From positions 3,348,001 through 3,412,000 of the forward strand of contig NC_007777.1 of the NCBI RefSeq assembly GCF_000013345.1: a stretch of DNA of 64,000 nt, read 5' to 3'. Each line of letters begins with the position of its first letter. Within the stretch, counting starts at the first letter, position 1. Below are positions 43,182 to 51,205 of the stretch, one piece after another. Made by a program: the position numbers and the translations under genes. The notes under the pieces are model-generated. The model did no database searches, was not told where the DNA came from, and worked only from the letters and a program-made list of their open reading frames with translations. The DNA comes from Frankia casuarinae. Its GTDB lineage: Bacteria > Actinomycetota > Actinomycetes > Frankiales > Frankiaceae.

Positions 43182-43555
43182 GGCCGTCCGCCGGGGTCCG
43201 GGTGGCGGCGGGCGGTACCGGATGGCGGGTGGCGGATGGCGGTGGCGGGTGGCGGACCCGAGGCGCCCGCCTCCGCGCCCAGCCGCACATCGCTGCGCTG
43301 GAAGCATTACGGTTCAGGGTTAGGGGTCTCGCGGGGCCGTGGACGTCGCGGATGCCGTGGACGCTGTGAATGACGCTGTGAATGCCGTCGACCCACGGAC
43401 ACCGGTGCGGCGCGGGCCGGCGGCCATCGGGCCTCGGCCCGTGCCCACCGCCGACGAAGGAGTGAGCTTTCGGGTGAGCCCCGGCATTCCGAGTCTCACG
43501 GCCGAACGCGGAACCGAACGCGGAACCGAACGCGGCGATCAGGACAGGCGGCACG
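43182..43555. other. Intergenic with low-complexity repeats
   Basis: About 370 bases between the two kinase genes. It has ggatggcgggtggc-type repeats (43217-43258) and gaacgcggaacc repeated near 43503-43535. No gene; a possible leader for the second kinase with an ggacaggcggcacg sequence just before its ATG. Confidence 0.5.
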
Positions 43556-45181
43556 ATGCTGACCCCGCTTGTTGACGACGACCCGCGCCACGTCGGCCCG
43601 TTCACGATCCACAACCGGATCGGCGCTGGCGGCATGGGCACCGTGTACCTCGGTTTCAACGCCGACGGCCGGGCCGCCGCGGTGAAGGTTCCCGACGCCC
43701 GGTTCGCCGACGACCCCGAATTCCGGGAACGGTTCCGCCGCGAGGTGGCCGCCGCCCGCCGGGTGCACGGCCGGGCGGTCGCGGCGGTACTCGACGCCGA
43801 TCCCGAGGCCACGTCGCCGTGGCTGGCGACCGAATACGTGGAGGGCACCAGCCTCGCCGACGCGGTGCTGCGCCACGGCCGGCTGGAGGAACGGCTGCTG
43901 CACGGCTTCAGCGTGGGACTCGCCGACGCGCTGATCGCCATCCATGCCGCCGGAGTGGTGCACCGCGACCTCAAGCCCTCGAACATCCTGCTGGCCTGGG
44001 ACGGCCCGAAGGTCATCGACTTCGGCATCGCGCGGGCCTCGGGGATCCCCAGCCACACCCGCACCGGGATTCTCATTGGCACGCTGGCCTGGATGGCGCC
44101 CGAGCAGCTGCGCGGGGAACGGGCCGGGCCCCCCGCCGACGTGTTCGCCTGGGGCGCCTGCGTGACGTACGCGGCGACGGGACATCCGCCGTTCGCCTCC
44201 GAGCAGTCCGACGTGCTGACCAGGATGCGCGAGGACCGACCACCCGACATCGCCGGCGTGCCGGTGAAGCTCGCCCCGCTGGTGCGCGCGGCGCTCGGGC
44301 GTCGGCCGGAGGAGCGCCCGAGCGCCGCCGAACTGGTCCGCAGCCTGGTCTCGGACTCCGCGGTCCGCACCCCGGCCGACGCCGACCGGGCTGCGGCGTT
44401 GGCCCTCACCCCCTGGCAGGCCCGCCCGCCGCTGAGCGCGGGACCCGGCAACGGCAGCAACAGCAACGGCGCGCCGCTGGACCCTGACCGGCCCGATCAG
44501 CCGACCCATCCCCTGGCCAACCGGCCGACGCCACCGCCGGGCGACGACCAGTCGTGGCGCACCGTCCCGGTGCCCCGCCGGGGCGCGGACGGCTCGGTGC
44601 AGGATCCCGCCGACGGCGGCGCAGCCGGTCCGCCGCGACACCCGGCGGACGGCGGGCTCCTCGGCATGCTGCTCGGCCGGCTCCCGGCGTCCTGGCGGCG
44701 GCAGGCACCGGGCGCGCACGGAGCGCTGCCGGTCGTCCTGCTCGCTGGAATCGTCGGGCTCGTCGGGCTCGTCGCCGCGCTCATCGGGGCCGGCGGCTCC
44801 GATCCCCAGGTGGAACCGGCCGCCCCCGCCCCGTCGTTCGGCCCGGCGGCCCCCGGCGGCCCCGCGAACCAGCCGCCGGCCGGTGCTCCGCTGTGGACGC
44901 CGGGCACCCGGCCCGGCCCGGCTCGGCCCGGCCCGGCCAGCCCACCCCCGGTCGGCGACGAACAGCCGATGACACCGACGGACCCGGGCACTGCGACACC
45001 GGTACCCACCACGGCGAGCGCGCAGCCGAGCGCCACGCCTACGAGCCGGCCATCGCAGCCGACGGGCGCCTCCCCGACGGTCGCGCCGACCCCGTCGCCG
45101 AGCCCGGGCGCCTCGACCACGGCGACAAGCTGCCCGACGGGCGCCCCAGTCGGGGGCGCGACGACCGCACCGCCCTGCTGA
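43556..45181 (+). CDS. Membrane Ser/Thr protein kinase 2 (Pkn-type)
   Basis: A 541-residue paralogue of the upstream kinase, closely similar over the first 270 residues: RIGAGGMGTVYLG, AAVKVP, HRDLKPSNILL, DFGIARA, APEQLRGERAGPPADVFAWG. A single membrane helix (LPVVLLAGIVGLVGLVAALIGAG, about 391-413) divides it. Unlike kinase 1 the outside part is only a Pro/Thr/Ser-rich tail of about 125 residues ending with two Cys (TSCPTGAPVGGATTAPPC), without a folded sensor. Probably arose by tandem duplication. Cytoplasmic substrates unknown. Confidence 0.93.
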   Translation: MLTPLVDDDPRHVGPFTIHNRIGAGGMGTVYLGFNADGRAAAVKVPDARFADDPEFRERFRREVAAARRVHGRAVAAVLDADPEATSPWLATEYVEGTSLADAVLRHGRLEERLLHGFSVGLADALIAIHAAGVVHRDLKPSNILLAWDGPKVIDFGIARASGIPSHTRTGILIGTLAWMAPEQLRGERAGPPADVFAWGACVTYAATGHPPFASEQSDVLTRMREDRPPDIAGVPVKLAPLVRAALGRRPEERPSAAELVRSLVSDSAVRTPADADRAAALALTPWQARPPLSAGPGNGSNSNGAPLDPDRPDQPTHPLANRPTPPPGDDQSWRTVPVPRRGADGSVQDPADGGAAGPPRHPADGGLLGMLLGRLPASWRRQAPGAHGALPVVLLAGIVGLVGLVAALIGAGGSDPQVEPAAPAPSFGPAAPGGPANQPPAGAPLWTPGTRPGPARPGPASPPPVGDEQPMTPTDPGTATPVPTTASAQPSATPTSRPSQPTGASPTVAPTPSPSPGASTTATSCPTGAPVGGATTAPPC

Positions 45182-45329
45182 ACCCGCCGCACGGCCGCGT
45201 CACGCCACCGTCCGGCGTCCTGGTGCTCATCCACCACGCACCGGAGACTCTGACTGTGGCAAACCGGCTACGCGACCGCCGCCTTCGGCTTCGCCACAAG
45301 ATAGCGAAGCGATCGGATCTAGGAAAAAT

Positions 45330-45914
45330 TTAGGAGAACGGAACGGTGATGCAGGCCGCCCGCGGACCGGCGGATCCGGCTTCGCCGGGCATGCCACTCG
45401 TCCCGTGCTCGTGGAGCACGACGGCCCTGGCACCGCCGGCTCGGAAGTTCCAGTCGACGACGGCGAACGCCTGGCCGTTGCCGTCGGCGTCCGTACTGAA
45501 ATCCAGCCAGACCTCGTTGTGTGGATTGGCGTACGCCGGATCGACAGAGGGTTGTACCGGGTCCGGCACGTTCTGGTAATGCGGCCCGGCCGCCGTACCC
45601 GTCGCGCCGCACGCCTTCTGATGAACATGCGCCCCGTACCTGTGGCCGGGCAGCAGCCCCTGAACCACCAAGCCCACCACGGTACGAGGTCCGCCGGCCG
45701 CCAGTACGACCGCCCCGGCGCCGACCGGAACGAGATGCCGGTCGTAGGTGACGGCCGCCGGTGGCTGCTTCTCGTTCCAGGTCGTGAACGCGACCGGCTC
45801 CGCGACGACCCTCGTGGCGCTCGGAGCCGCCGGTGCCACCGCCGAGGCCGCAGCGGCGAACAACGCGGTGAACAAGCCGAGGCCGGCCAGGGTGATCGAC
45901 AGACGCCGTCGCAT
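45330..45914 (-). CDS. sodC: Secreted Cu/Zn superoxide dismutase
   Basis: A 194-residue exported protein. I start at ATG 45914, which follows gaaaggatcctc, because it gives a clean signal peptide (RRRLSITLAGLGLFTALFAAA). Metal-ligand regions are visible as GAHVHQKACG, GPHYQN, NPHNEVWLDFSTDADGN and VVLHEHGT, and the two Cys (KACG and RAACIT) would form the intramolecular disulphide. It converts superoxide to hydrogen peroxide and oxygen outside the cell. The gene is convergent with the second kinase gene across about 150 bases. Confidence 0.88.
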   Translation of the reverse strand: MRRRLSITLAGLGLFTALFAAAASAVAPAAPSATRVVAEPVAFTTWNEKQPPAAVTYDRHLVPVGAGAVVLAAGGPRTVVGLVVQGLLPGHRYGAHVHQKACGATGTAAGPHYQNVPDPVQPSVDPAYANPHNEVWLDFSTDADGNGQAFAVVDWNFRAGGARAVVLHEHGTSGMPGEAGSAGPRAACITVPFS

Positions 45915-46131
45915 GAGGATCCTTTCAGCGGCTAGTTCAGTGGCTCGGGAACGCCGTTCACGTGGGACGAGCCTAGCCTGGCCACGGGTTTCGGGAATGC
46001 TCAACACGACCTGAACGGAAACGTGGGGCCGAACGGGGGTGCCCGGCTCACCATCCTCGGCGCGAATCCGAGGAAGTACCCAAGGACCGGGGCAGCACCG
46101 ACGCCATATTTTGCTCGGACGCCACGTTTTG

Positions 46132-46190
46132 CTCAGGCATGGTCCACCCTTCCTCAGGCATGGTCCACCCTTCCTCAGGCATGGTCCGCT
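46132..46190. repeat. 21-bp tandem repeat, about 2.7 copies
   Basis: Unit starting ctcaggcatggtccaccctt, between sodC and the PIN-toxin gene. The repeat is in untranslated DNA downstream of vapC and upstream of sodC. Confidence 0.9.
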
Positions 46191-46251
46191 CCCAACGCCG
46201 GCCACCGGCTCGGGCGAAGAAACCAGCCAGGCTCGGCATGCGCCCGGTGGC

Positions 46252-46641
46252 TCAGGCGGGCACAGCAACGGTCAGGCCTTCCTGGGCGGCGGCGGTCGAC
46301 AGGCGCTTGTCGTAGCTGACGAAGACCAGTGACGGCGCATCGAGCCGGAGCGCCGTCGCGAGATGCAGGGCATCCAGCGAACGCAGCAACGGATCCGTCA
46401 AGGCCGCGGCGGAGACCATGATCGGTTGGTCGATGGGCACGAGCGTGATCCGCGACAGGACGTCGGGGATACGGGGAAGAGCGGCGGGGTCGCTGCGGCG
46501 CAACGCTCGGGTCACTTCGAGCATCACAAGCGCGGACGACACCGCGACGCCTGGCCGGACGGCAAGCCAGGAGCGCAGCGCACGCGTCCCACGCTCCGGA
46601 TGGGTCAACTTCATCAATGCGCTGGAGTCCAGATAATTCAA
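46252..46641 (-). CDS. vapC: PIN-domain toxin (VapC-type)
   Basis: A 129-residue PIN ribonuclease. Acidic residues of the active site are seen in NYLDSSALMKL (Asp5), VMLEVTRAL (Glu), SLDALHLATAL (Asp) and FVSYDKRL (Asp). VapC toxins cleave tRNA or rRNA until the antitoxin is made. The ATG overlaps the antitoxin stop (ATGA), so toxin translation depends on antitoxin translation. Confidence 0.9.
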   Translation of the reverse strand: MNYLDSSALMKLTHPERGTRALRSWLAVRPGVAVSSALVMLEVTRALRRSDPAALPRIPDVLSRITLVPIDQPIMVSAAALTDPLLRSLDALHLATALRLDAPSLVFVSYDKRLSTAAAQEGLTVAVPA

Positions 46642-46925
46642 GAAGATTCCCCGCGTAGCTCCGCCACCACGTCCACGGAGTCACGGCCGTCCCAGCTGCC
46701 CGTAGACGTCGGTTCAGGGAGATCAGCCAGGCTCGCGGTGGGGACGGTAACGCGCCCCTCGGCAACGAGTTGGTCCAGGTAGTCACTGCCCGTCTGCGTC
46801 AGTTCGGGCACCAGCCTCGCCCACGGTCGTCCGTTGCGAGTGATGACGATCGATTCTCCCGCGTGCGCACGGTCAACCCAGGTACCCACGGCGTGGCTGA
46901 GATCCCGCATGCTCACCACAGTCAT
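46638..46925 (-). CDS. vapB: Phd/YefM-type antitoxin
   Basis: A 95-residue antitoxin. TVVSMRDLSHAVGTWVDRAHAGESIVITRNGRPWARLVP is the Phd/YefM DNA-binding fold, and the C-terminal SYLDQLVAEG...PTSTGSWDGRDSVDVVAELR segment would wrap the PIN toxin. It represses its own operon in known systems. Its start lies inside the 3' end of the bluB reading frame on the same strand (53-base overlap), so it may share transcription with bluB and its cobalamin riboswitch. Confidence 0.85.
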   Translation of the reverse strand: MTVVSMRDLSHAVGTWVDRAHAGESIVITRNGRPWARLVPELTQTGSDYLDQLVAEGRVTVPTASLADLPEPTSTGSWDGRDSVDVVAELRGESS

Positions 46926-47712
46926 ACCTGAAGTCCAACAAGTGTTGGACACCCGCTGGCCCCTCGATTCCAGGATCAGCGGGAGCACCGTCCCCGGACG
47001 GCCACTCGTCCCCGGACGGCATCGCGCCCCCGGACGGCATCGCGCCCCCGGACGGCATCGCGCCCCAGCGCTCGGCGTGGACGGCGTCGGCGAGGGGACG
47101 CCGCCGGGCCCAGCCATGGCGTTCGAGGTCGGGAACGTGCTCAAGATGGGTTACCGGCCCGAGGCAGAGCCACGCCACGGGCCGGATGTCGGCGGGGATG
47201 GCGAGCAGATCACGAACGAACGGCTCCCGGTAGAACGACACCCAGCCCACCCCGAGGCCCTCGGCGGTTGCGGCGAGCCACAGGTTCTCGATCGCCAGGC
47301 ACACCGAGTACAAGCCGGCGTCGGCAATGGCGTGCCGCCCCAGCACCGCCGGCCCGCCGCGGTGCGGATCGTAGGTCACGACCAGCGACAACGACGACTC
47401 CAGGATGCCGTCGATCCTGATCCGGGCGAACCGGGCTGCACGCTCACCGGCCAGGGCCCCGGCGAAGACGGCGCGCTCGCGGTGCACATGGGTGTGGAAG
47501 GCCCGCCGGGACCGCTCGTCGGTGACGAGGATGAAGTCCCAGGGCTGGCTGAGGCCGACGCTCGGCGCGGCGTGAGCCGCCCCGAGCACCCGGTCGAGCA
47601 CGTCGGCGGGGATCGGCGCGCCGGTGAACTGGCCGCGCACGTCGCGCCGCCGGTGCAGGACATCGTAGAGGTCCGTGGGGCGGAGGTTCGTAGGGTGGCT
47701 GTCGGTGGGCAT
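46873..47712 (-). CDS. bluB: 5,6-dimethylbenzimidazole synthase BluB
   Basis: A nitroreductase-fold flavoenzyme that splits reduced FMN to make the lower ligand of vitamin B12. Motifs typical of BluB: RRRDVRGQFTGAPIPADVLDRVL, AAHAAPSVGLSQPWDFILV, and ENLWLAATAEGLGVGWVSFY. The ATG at 47712 is preceded by cgggagcctgcc and lies 52 bases downstream of a cobalamin riboswitch, which fixes the start. The catalytic part ends about residue 225; the last 55 residues are low-complexity GAMPSG repeats from an 18-base minisatellite (47010-47070) and then read into the antitoxin start. Whether that tail is made into stable protein is uncertain. Confidence 0.9.
   Translation of the reverse strand: MPTDSHPTNLRPTDLYDVLHRRRDVRGQFTGAPIPADVLDRVLGAAHAAPSVGLSQPWDFILVTDERSRRAFHTHVHRERAVFAGALAGERAARFARIRIDGILESSLSLVVTYDPHRGGPAVLGRHAIADAGLYSVCLAIENLWLAATAEGLGVGWVSFYREPFVRDLLAIPADIRPVAWLCLGPVTHLEHVPDLERHGWARRRPLADAVHAERWGAMPSGGAMPSGGAMPSGDEWPSGDGAPADPGIEGPAGVQHLLDFRYDCGEHAGSQPRRGYLG
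47010..47070 (-). repeat. 18-bp in-frame repeat in bluB 3' end
   Basis: Unit cccccggacggcatcgcg, about three copies, encoding GAMPSG units in the C-terminal tail of BluB. Confidence 0.88.
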
Positions 47713-47763
47713 GGCAGGCTCCCGCTGTCCGGCCGCCCGCACGACGACGGGCGACGTCGATGC

Positions 47764-47936
47764 GGGGCCGGTCTTCGGACTTCCGGATCAACGCCGGCCG
47801 TCCGCCTTCCCGGACCCGAGGGCCCAGTGGCTGCGCGACGCGCATGGACGGCGACTTCCCGGTTACCGCGGCGGGCCCGTGCCGGACTTTCACCGGCTTC
47901 CCGATTCTCCCCGGTCCCCCGGGGCACCCCGCTCAT
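47764..47936 (-). ncRNA. Cobalamin riboswitch upstream of bluB
   Basis: On the minus strand the leader contains, in order, the core of the Rfam cobalamin element: gggaagccggtgaaagtccg, then a gggcccgccgcggtaacc segment, ccactgggccctcgggtccg, and the 3' box gatccggaagtccgaagacc near the gene. The B12 box and the GGTGAAA...CCGCCxxGGTAACC core are unmistakable. It should shut down bluB when adenosylcobalamin is plentiful. The distance to the bluB ATG is about 50 bases, so control could be of translation. Edges are estimated by eye. Confidence 0.9.
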
Positions 47937-48029
47937 GATGCCATTGGGGACGATACAGGATAAATCGACATACCAAGGTGACGGCGATCCGTCGACCGGT
48001 GAGTTTGGGGGACCTGAGCACGGTCTGCG

Positions 48030-48300
48030 GGAAGGTCATCCCGGTCTGGCAACGGAACAGGCGGCTCAAGGTACGTTCACTGTACGTTCACTCGCCCCGA
48101 CGGTGGCGCCGAACTCGGCCCGAGTCCGCGGATCGGCGGGATCACCGGCCAGCGCCGCTGTGAGCGCGGCGACGCGGTCGTCGCGCGGTTGGGGCAGGCC
48201 GAGCCGTAGCTCGGTCACCTGCCGCAGCGAGCGCAGCGGGACGGCTGTCAGGTCCGTCGCGGTGAGCGCCCGGATGATCTCGCACAGCAGGGGGTTCCGG
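48030..48300 (-). pseudogene. AraC-family regulator remnant
   Basis: On the minus strand LLCEIIRALTATDLTAVPLRSL, then DPRTRAEFGATVGASERT, followed after a frame change by LSRLFRCQTGMTFPQ, give the C-terminal half of an AraC HTH domain. The frame is broken exactly where an 11-base sequence (gtacgttcact) is present twice in tandem at 48071-48092. The N-terminal half and the last helix are missing. Adjacent to the inverted-repeat arm shared with 3910-3983. Confidence 0.82.
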
Positions 48301-48519
48301 CTACCACGGTCGGAGCGGGGGACCCGAACGGATCATCCATGTCCGGGAAGGCCAGTACGTGCATATGGGTGGGGGTGCGCCTGGTGCGCGTGGTCACCGA
48401 CGCGATCCCCCGCGGCGACCCGGCCAACATCGCCGCGGCCGGGCTGAAGGCGCGTCAGGACGCGTGCTCGTGCTGACAGGCAACCCGCGCGAAGAGAGCT
48501 ACCGCGGCGTTGCAGCTGG

Positions 48520-49491
48520 TCAGAGGAAAAGCTGGTCGAGCGTGTCGGCGATCAGGACGCGAGCGGTCCAGGTCTGGAGCTGGCCGGCGGAGGCGTCGTG
48601 CACGGCGGCGAGCGCGGCCTCGGGAAGCGGACCGAACTTGAGGGTCAACAGCTGGAGGAGCGACTCGACACGACCCTCGACGCGACCCTCGACACGACCC
48701 TCGGCACGGAGCATCTCTGCGATGGTCATGTAGGCATCCTCCGCCTCAGGTCCAAGGCCGGCGATCAGGTCATGCAACTCGTCGCGGGCGTCCGCTTCTC
48801 CGACCAGCTCAATGTAACGCAGCAAAGTGGCGAACTCCTCCCTGCCATCCGGGCCGTCGAGGACCGCGCGCAGTTCGTCGACCCACGGTCGCAGGTCCTG
48901 GGCGAGCCGGGGGTTACCAGGGACGATCTTGAGGAGGAGCAGAGTGAGCCGCACCGAGTGCGTCAGCGGACGCTCCCGCAGCTCCCGCTCGTCAACGCGA
49001 ACCAGGTCATCGAGCAGGAACTGGAACCGGGGCAGATGCTCCCGCCAGGCGCCGGCGAGGTCCGGAGCCAGGTCGACCAGGTCGAGCACCTGAGTCGGGG
49101 CGACCCACGCGTGCTCGTTGTGGTGCACGACCAGCGGGACCACCGCTGGCAGCCGGGCCGCTTTGTGATGGTCTGCCAGGTAGCGGTCCCAAACACGCAC
49201 GACGTAACGCAGCATCCGGAACGCCATAAGCGGGTCGCTGCTGCTCTGGTGCTCGACGAGGACGTAGATGAACGCCTCATGGCCGTCAAGCGGAGCGGTG
49301 AAGAGCAGGTCGGTGTGCCGCCACCGCAGCGTGGCGTCGACCAGGCTACCGGGGACAATCGCCAGCCGGTCGAGGTCGAGGCGGGCCACAAGAGCCGCCG
49401 GCAGCGTCGCGCGCAGCTGCGACGCCGCGTTCGACGGCACACCGAGGACCCGGCGGAACACCGCGTCATGCGGCGAAGGCGGACTCGACAT
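48520..49491 (-). CDS. Rpn/YhgA-type recombination-promoting nuclease family protein
   Basis: A 323-residue protein of the Rpn family (PD-(D/E)XK transposase_31): PHDAVFRRVLGVPSNAASQL, the acidic motif HTDLLFTAPLDGHEAFIYVLVEHQSS, in which Asp, Glu and Gln line up with the nuclease motif, and LRYVVRVWDRYL. E. coli RpnA-type proteins are DNA endonucleases that raise RecA-independent recombination and are linked to defence. The C-terminus contains EGRVEGRVEGRVE from a 12-base repeat. It stands alone between decayed genes. Confidence 0.85.
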   Translation of the reverse strand: MSSPPSPHDAVFRRVLGVPSNAASQLRATLPAALVARLDLDRLAIVPGSLVDATLRWRHTDLLFTAPLDGHEAFIYVLVEHQSSSDPLMAFRMLRYVVRVWDRYLADHHKAARLPAVVPLVVHHNEHAWVAPTQVLDLVDLAPDLAGAWREHLPRFQFLLDDLVRVDERELRERPLTHSVRLTLLLLKIVPGNPRLAQDLRPWVDELRAVLDGPDGREEFATLLRYIELVGEADARDELHDLIAGLGPEAEDAYMTIAEMLRAEGRVEGRVEGRVESLLQLLTLKFGPLPEAALAAVHDASAGQLQTWTARVLIADTLDQLFL

Positions 49492-49569
49492 GGCGGCACC
49501 GTACCGGCGAACACCGACATCCCAGACGGCGCCGCACAGCTAGCTCCCGATCCACACGGCCAACGGGGG

Positions 49570-49800
49570 CGGCGCTCAAGCCGTCTGCCAGACTGGCGGC
49601 AACGATAGCGCCGAGTTCCCAGCACGCCTCGCGTACCGCGGCGTCCACTTCGCCGACGATCGACAGCGGCTCACGCCGGCGCTTCCACTTCAGCCCCGTG
49701 GTGACACCACCGCCGCGGATCGCGCCGGTGGTGTCGCTGTTGCCGCGCGTACGGCCGGCCTACGGTTGCCTCAAGCACGGGATAGTAGATCTGCTCGCAG
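49570..49800 (-). pseudogene. Flavodoxin-family 3'-end fragment (copy 1)
   Basis: Reading the minus strand gives EQIYYPVLEATVGRPYA, a frameshift, NSDTTGAIRG, then GLKWKRRREPLSIVGEVDAAVREACWELGAIVAASLAD in another frame. This matches the C-terminal half of the intact flavodoxin gene at 63100-63561. It is 13 kb from that gene, and no start or N-terminal half is present. Confidence 0.8.
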
Positions 49801-49940
49801 ATTTCACCGAAACTCGGGTACGCGACGTGGCCACGCTACGTGTCCGCGAGGTCGAGACACCACGGCCGGCCACGTAGAAGACAGCGAGCCCGGCGCCGCC
49901 GCTCCCACGTCCGAGGTCGAGAATTTGCTAAACTCTGTCT

Positions 49941-50312
49941 GTGGACGAATGGGAAGTCCGCGTGACGAACGAGTTCCTGGCCTGGGTCAACGAGCTCGAT
50001 CCGAGGTCCAGGGCGCTCGTCGTCGACGCGATCGATCGGCTGGCCGATGCCGGGCCAAGCCTGGGCCGACCACTGGTCGACCGCCTGGTCGGCTCGGAGA
50101 TCCACAATCTCAAGGAGCTCAGGCCAGCTTCCGCGGGCACCTCGGAGATCCGCGTCCTGTTCGTCTTCGATCCCTGGCGCTGCGCCATCCTGCTGGTCGG
50201 TGGGGACAAGTCGGGCGACTGGTCCGGCTGGTACCGCACGGCGATCCCACGCGCGGAGACGCTGTACGCCGAGTACATGAAGGAACGGGAAGCCGAGGAG
50301 GGCAGCTCATGA
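49941..50312 (+). CDS. higB: HigB/RelE-type toxin
   Basis: A 123-residue phage-derived Gp49-like toxin of the RelE superfamily: WEVRVTNEFLAWVNELDPRS at the start, GSEIHNLKELRPASAGTSEIRVLFVFDPWRCAILLVGGDKSG in parts. These toxins cut mRNA at the ribosome. The toxin precedes its antitoxin gene, the order usual for HigBA, and its stop overlaps the antitoxin ATG (ATGA). GTG start. Confidence 0.9.
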   Translation: MDEWEVRVTNEFLAWVNELDPRSRALVVDAIDRLADAGPSLGRPLVDRLVGSEIHNLKELRPASAGTSEIRVLFVFDPWRCAILLVGGDKSGDWSGWYRTAIPRAETLYAEYMKEREAEEGSS

Positions 50313-50638
50313 CCAGATTCCCCCGGTGGAACGACGTCCGCGCCGATCTGATCGCCGACGCCGAGGAGACCCTGACCGAGGCCCGCAGGCGCAACCAGGC
50401 CTACATCGACGGCCACCGCCTCGCTGAACGCCGCAGGCTCCTCGGCCTGACCCAGACCGAGGTCGCCGAGCACATGGGTGTCAGCAAGAGCCGGGTCTCC
50501 CAGATCGAACGCGGCGACGTCTCCACCGTCGACGTCATCGCCCGCTACGTCCAGGCCCTCGGCGGCCAGATCCAGATCACCGCCGTCTTCGGCGACGATC
50601 TCTACATCCTGCGCGGCACCGACACGCCCGCTGCGTGA
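50309..50638 (+). CDS. higA: HigA-type XRE antitoxin
   Basis: A 109-residue protein with an XRE helix-turn-helix (LAERRRLLGLTQTEVAEHMGVSKSRVSQIERGD in two halves, about residues 37-70) followed by VSTVDVIARYVQALGGQIQITAVFGDD, the typical dimer arm of HigA. It would neutralise the upstream toxin and repress the operon. Confidence 0.92.
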   Translation: MTRFPRWNDVRADLIADAEETLTEARRRNQAYIDGHRLAERRRLLGLTQTEVAEHMGVSKSRVSQIERGDVSTVDVIARYVQALGGQIQITAVFGDDLYILRGTDTPAA

Positions 50639-50679
50639 CAGGCAACAAACCACGCCCCCGCACTGTCTGGAGCAAGCGG

Positions 50680-51200
50680 CCTGGGCCGGGTTTCCTCGGC
50701 GAGACAGGACAGAGCCGCAGGCCGCCACGGGCACGGACCTGGGGTCGACGTGGGCGAACACCGGTGGTGCGGGTACCCGGCCGGGCGGGTCCGGACGGGT
50801 GAGTGTGGTCGCCGATGGTCTGCTACCGCCCCGGGTGGCGGCCCAGGGCTGCTCTACCGGGCCCGGACCTGGCGTGGTGGCAGCGGCCGGAAAGGCATCG
50901 GCTGGCAGGACTGCCGGGATCTGCTGGCCGCCGCGCACGCCCAGCTTCCCGGGGGCCGGATGATCCTGGTCTGGGACGGGGTGAACATCCACCGCCAGGC
51001 GGAGATGGCCGCGTTTCTCCAGGAACACGCCGATGGGGTGAGCGTGGTGGCGTTGCCGGCCTATGCCCCCGAGCTGAACCCGGCGGAGGGGTGTGGTCAC
51101 AGATCAAGCGGACCGCGCTGGTGCACCTGGCTGCCCGCAGCCTCGACGCCATCACGATCATCCTATCGAGGCGTCGCTACGACCGTTTGACCCCGCCCCC
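50680..51200 (+). pseudogene. IS630-family transposase remnant
   Basis: DDE transposase fragments are visible in several frames: PPRARTWGRRGRTPVVRVPG, GWQDCRDLLAAAHAQLPGGRMILVWDGVNIHRQAEMAAFL, LPAYAPELNPAEG and, after a further shift, AARSLDAITIILSRRRYDRLTPP. The catalytic Asp of VWDGVN and Glu of NPAEG survive but frameshifts prevent expression. Its last 20 codons match those of the fragment at 10975-11045. The right end lies at the IS66 element. Confidence 0.82.
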
Positions 51201-51205
51201 AGTCA

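Noticed and set aside
48359-48733. 124-codon open frame on the plus strand
   Set aside because: Largely antisense to the Rpn gene and intergenic debris; no recognisable domain or start signal.
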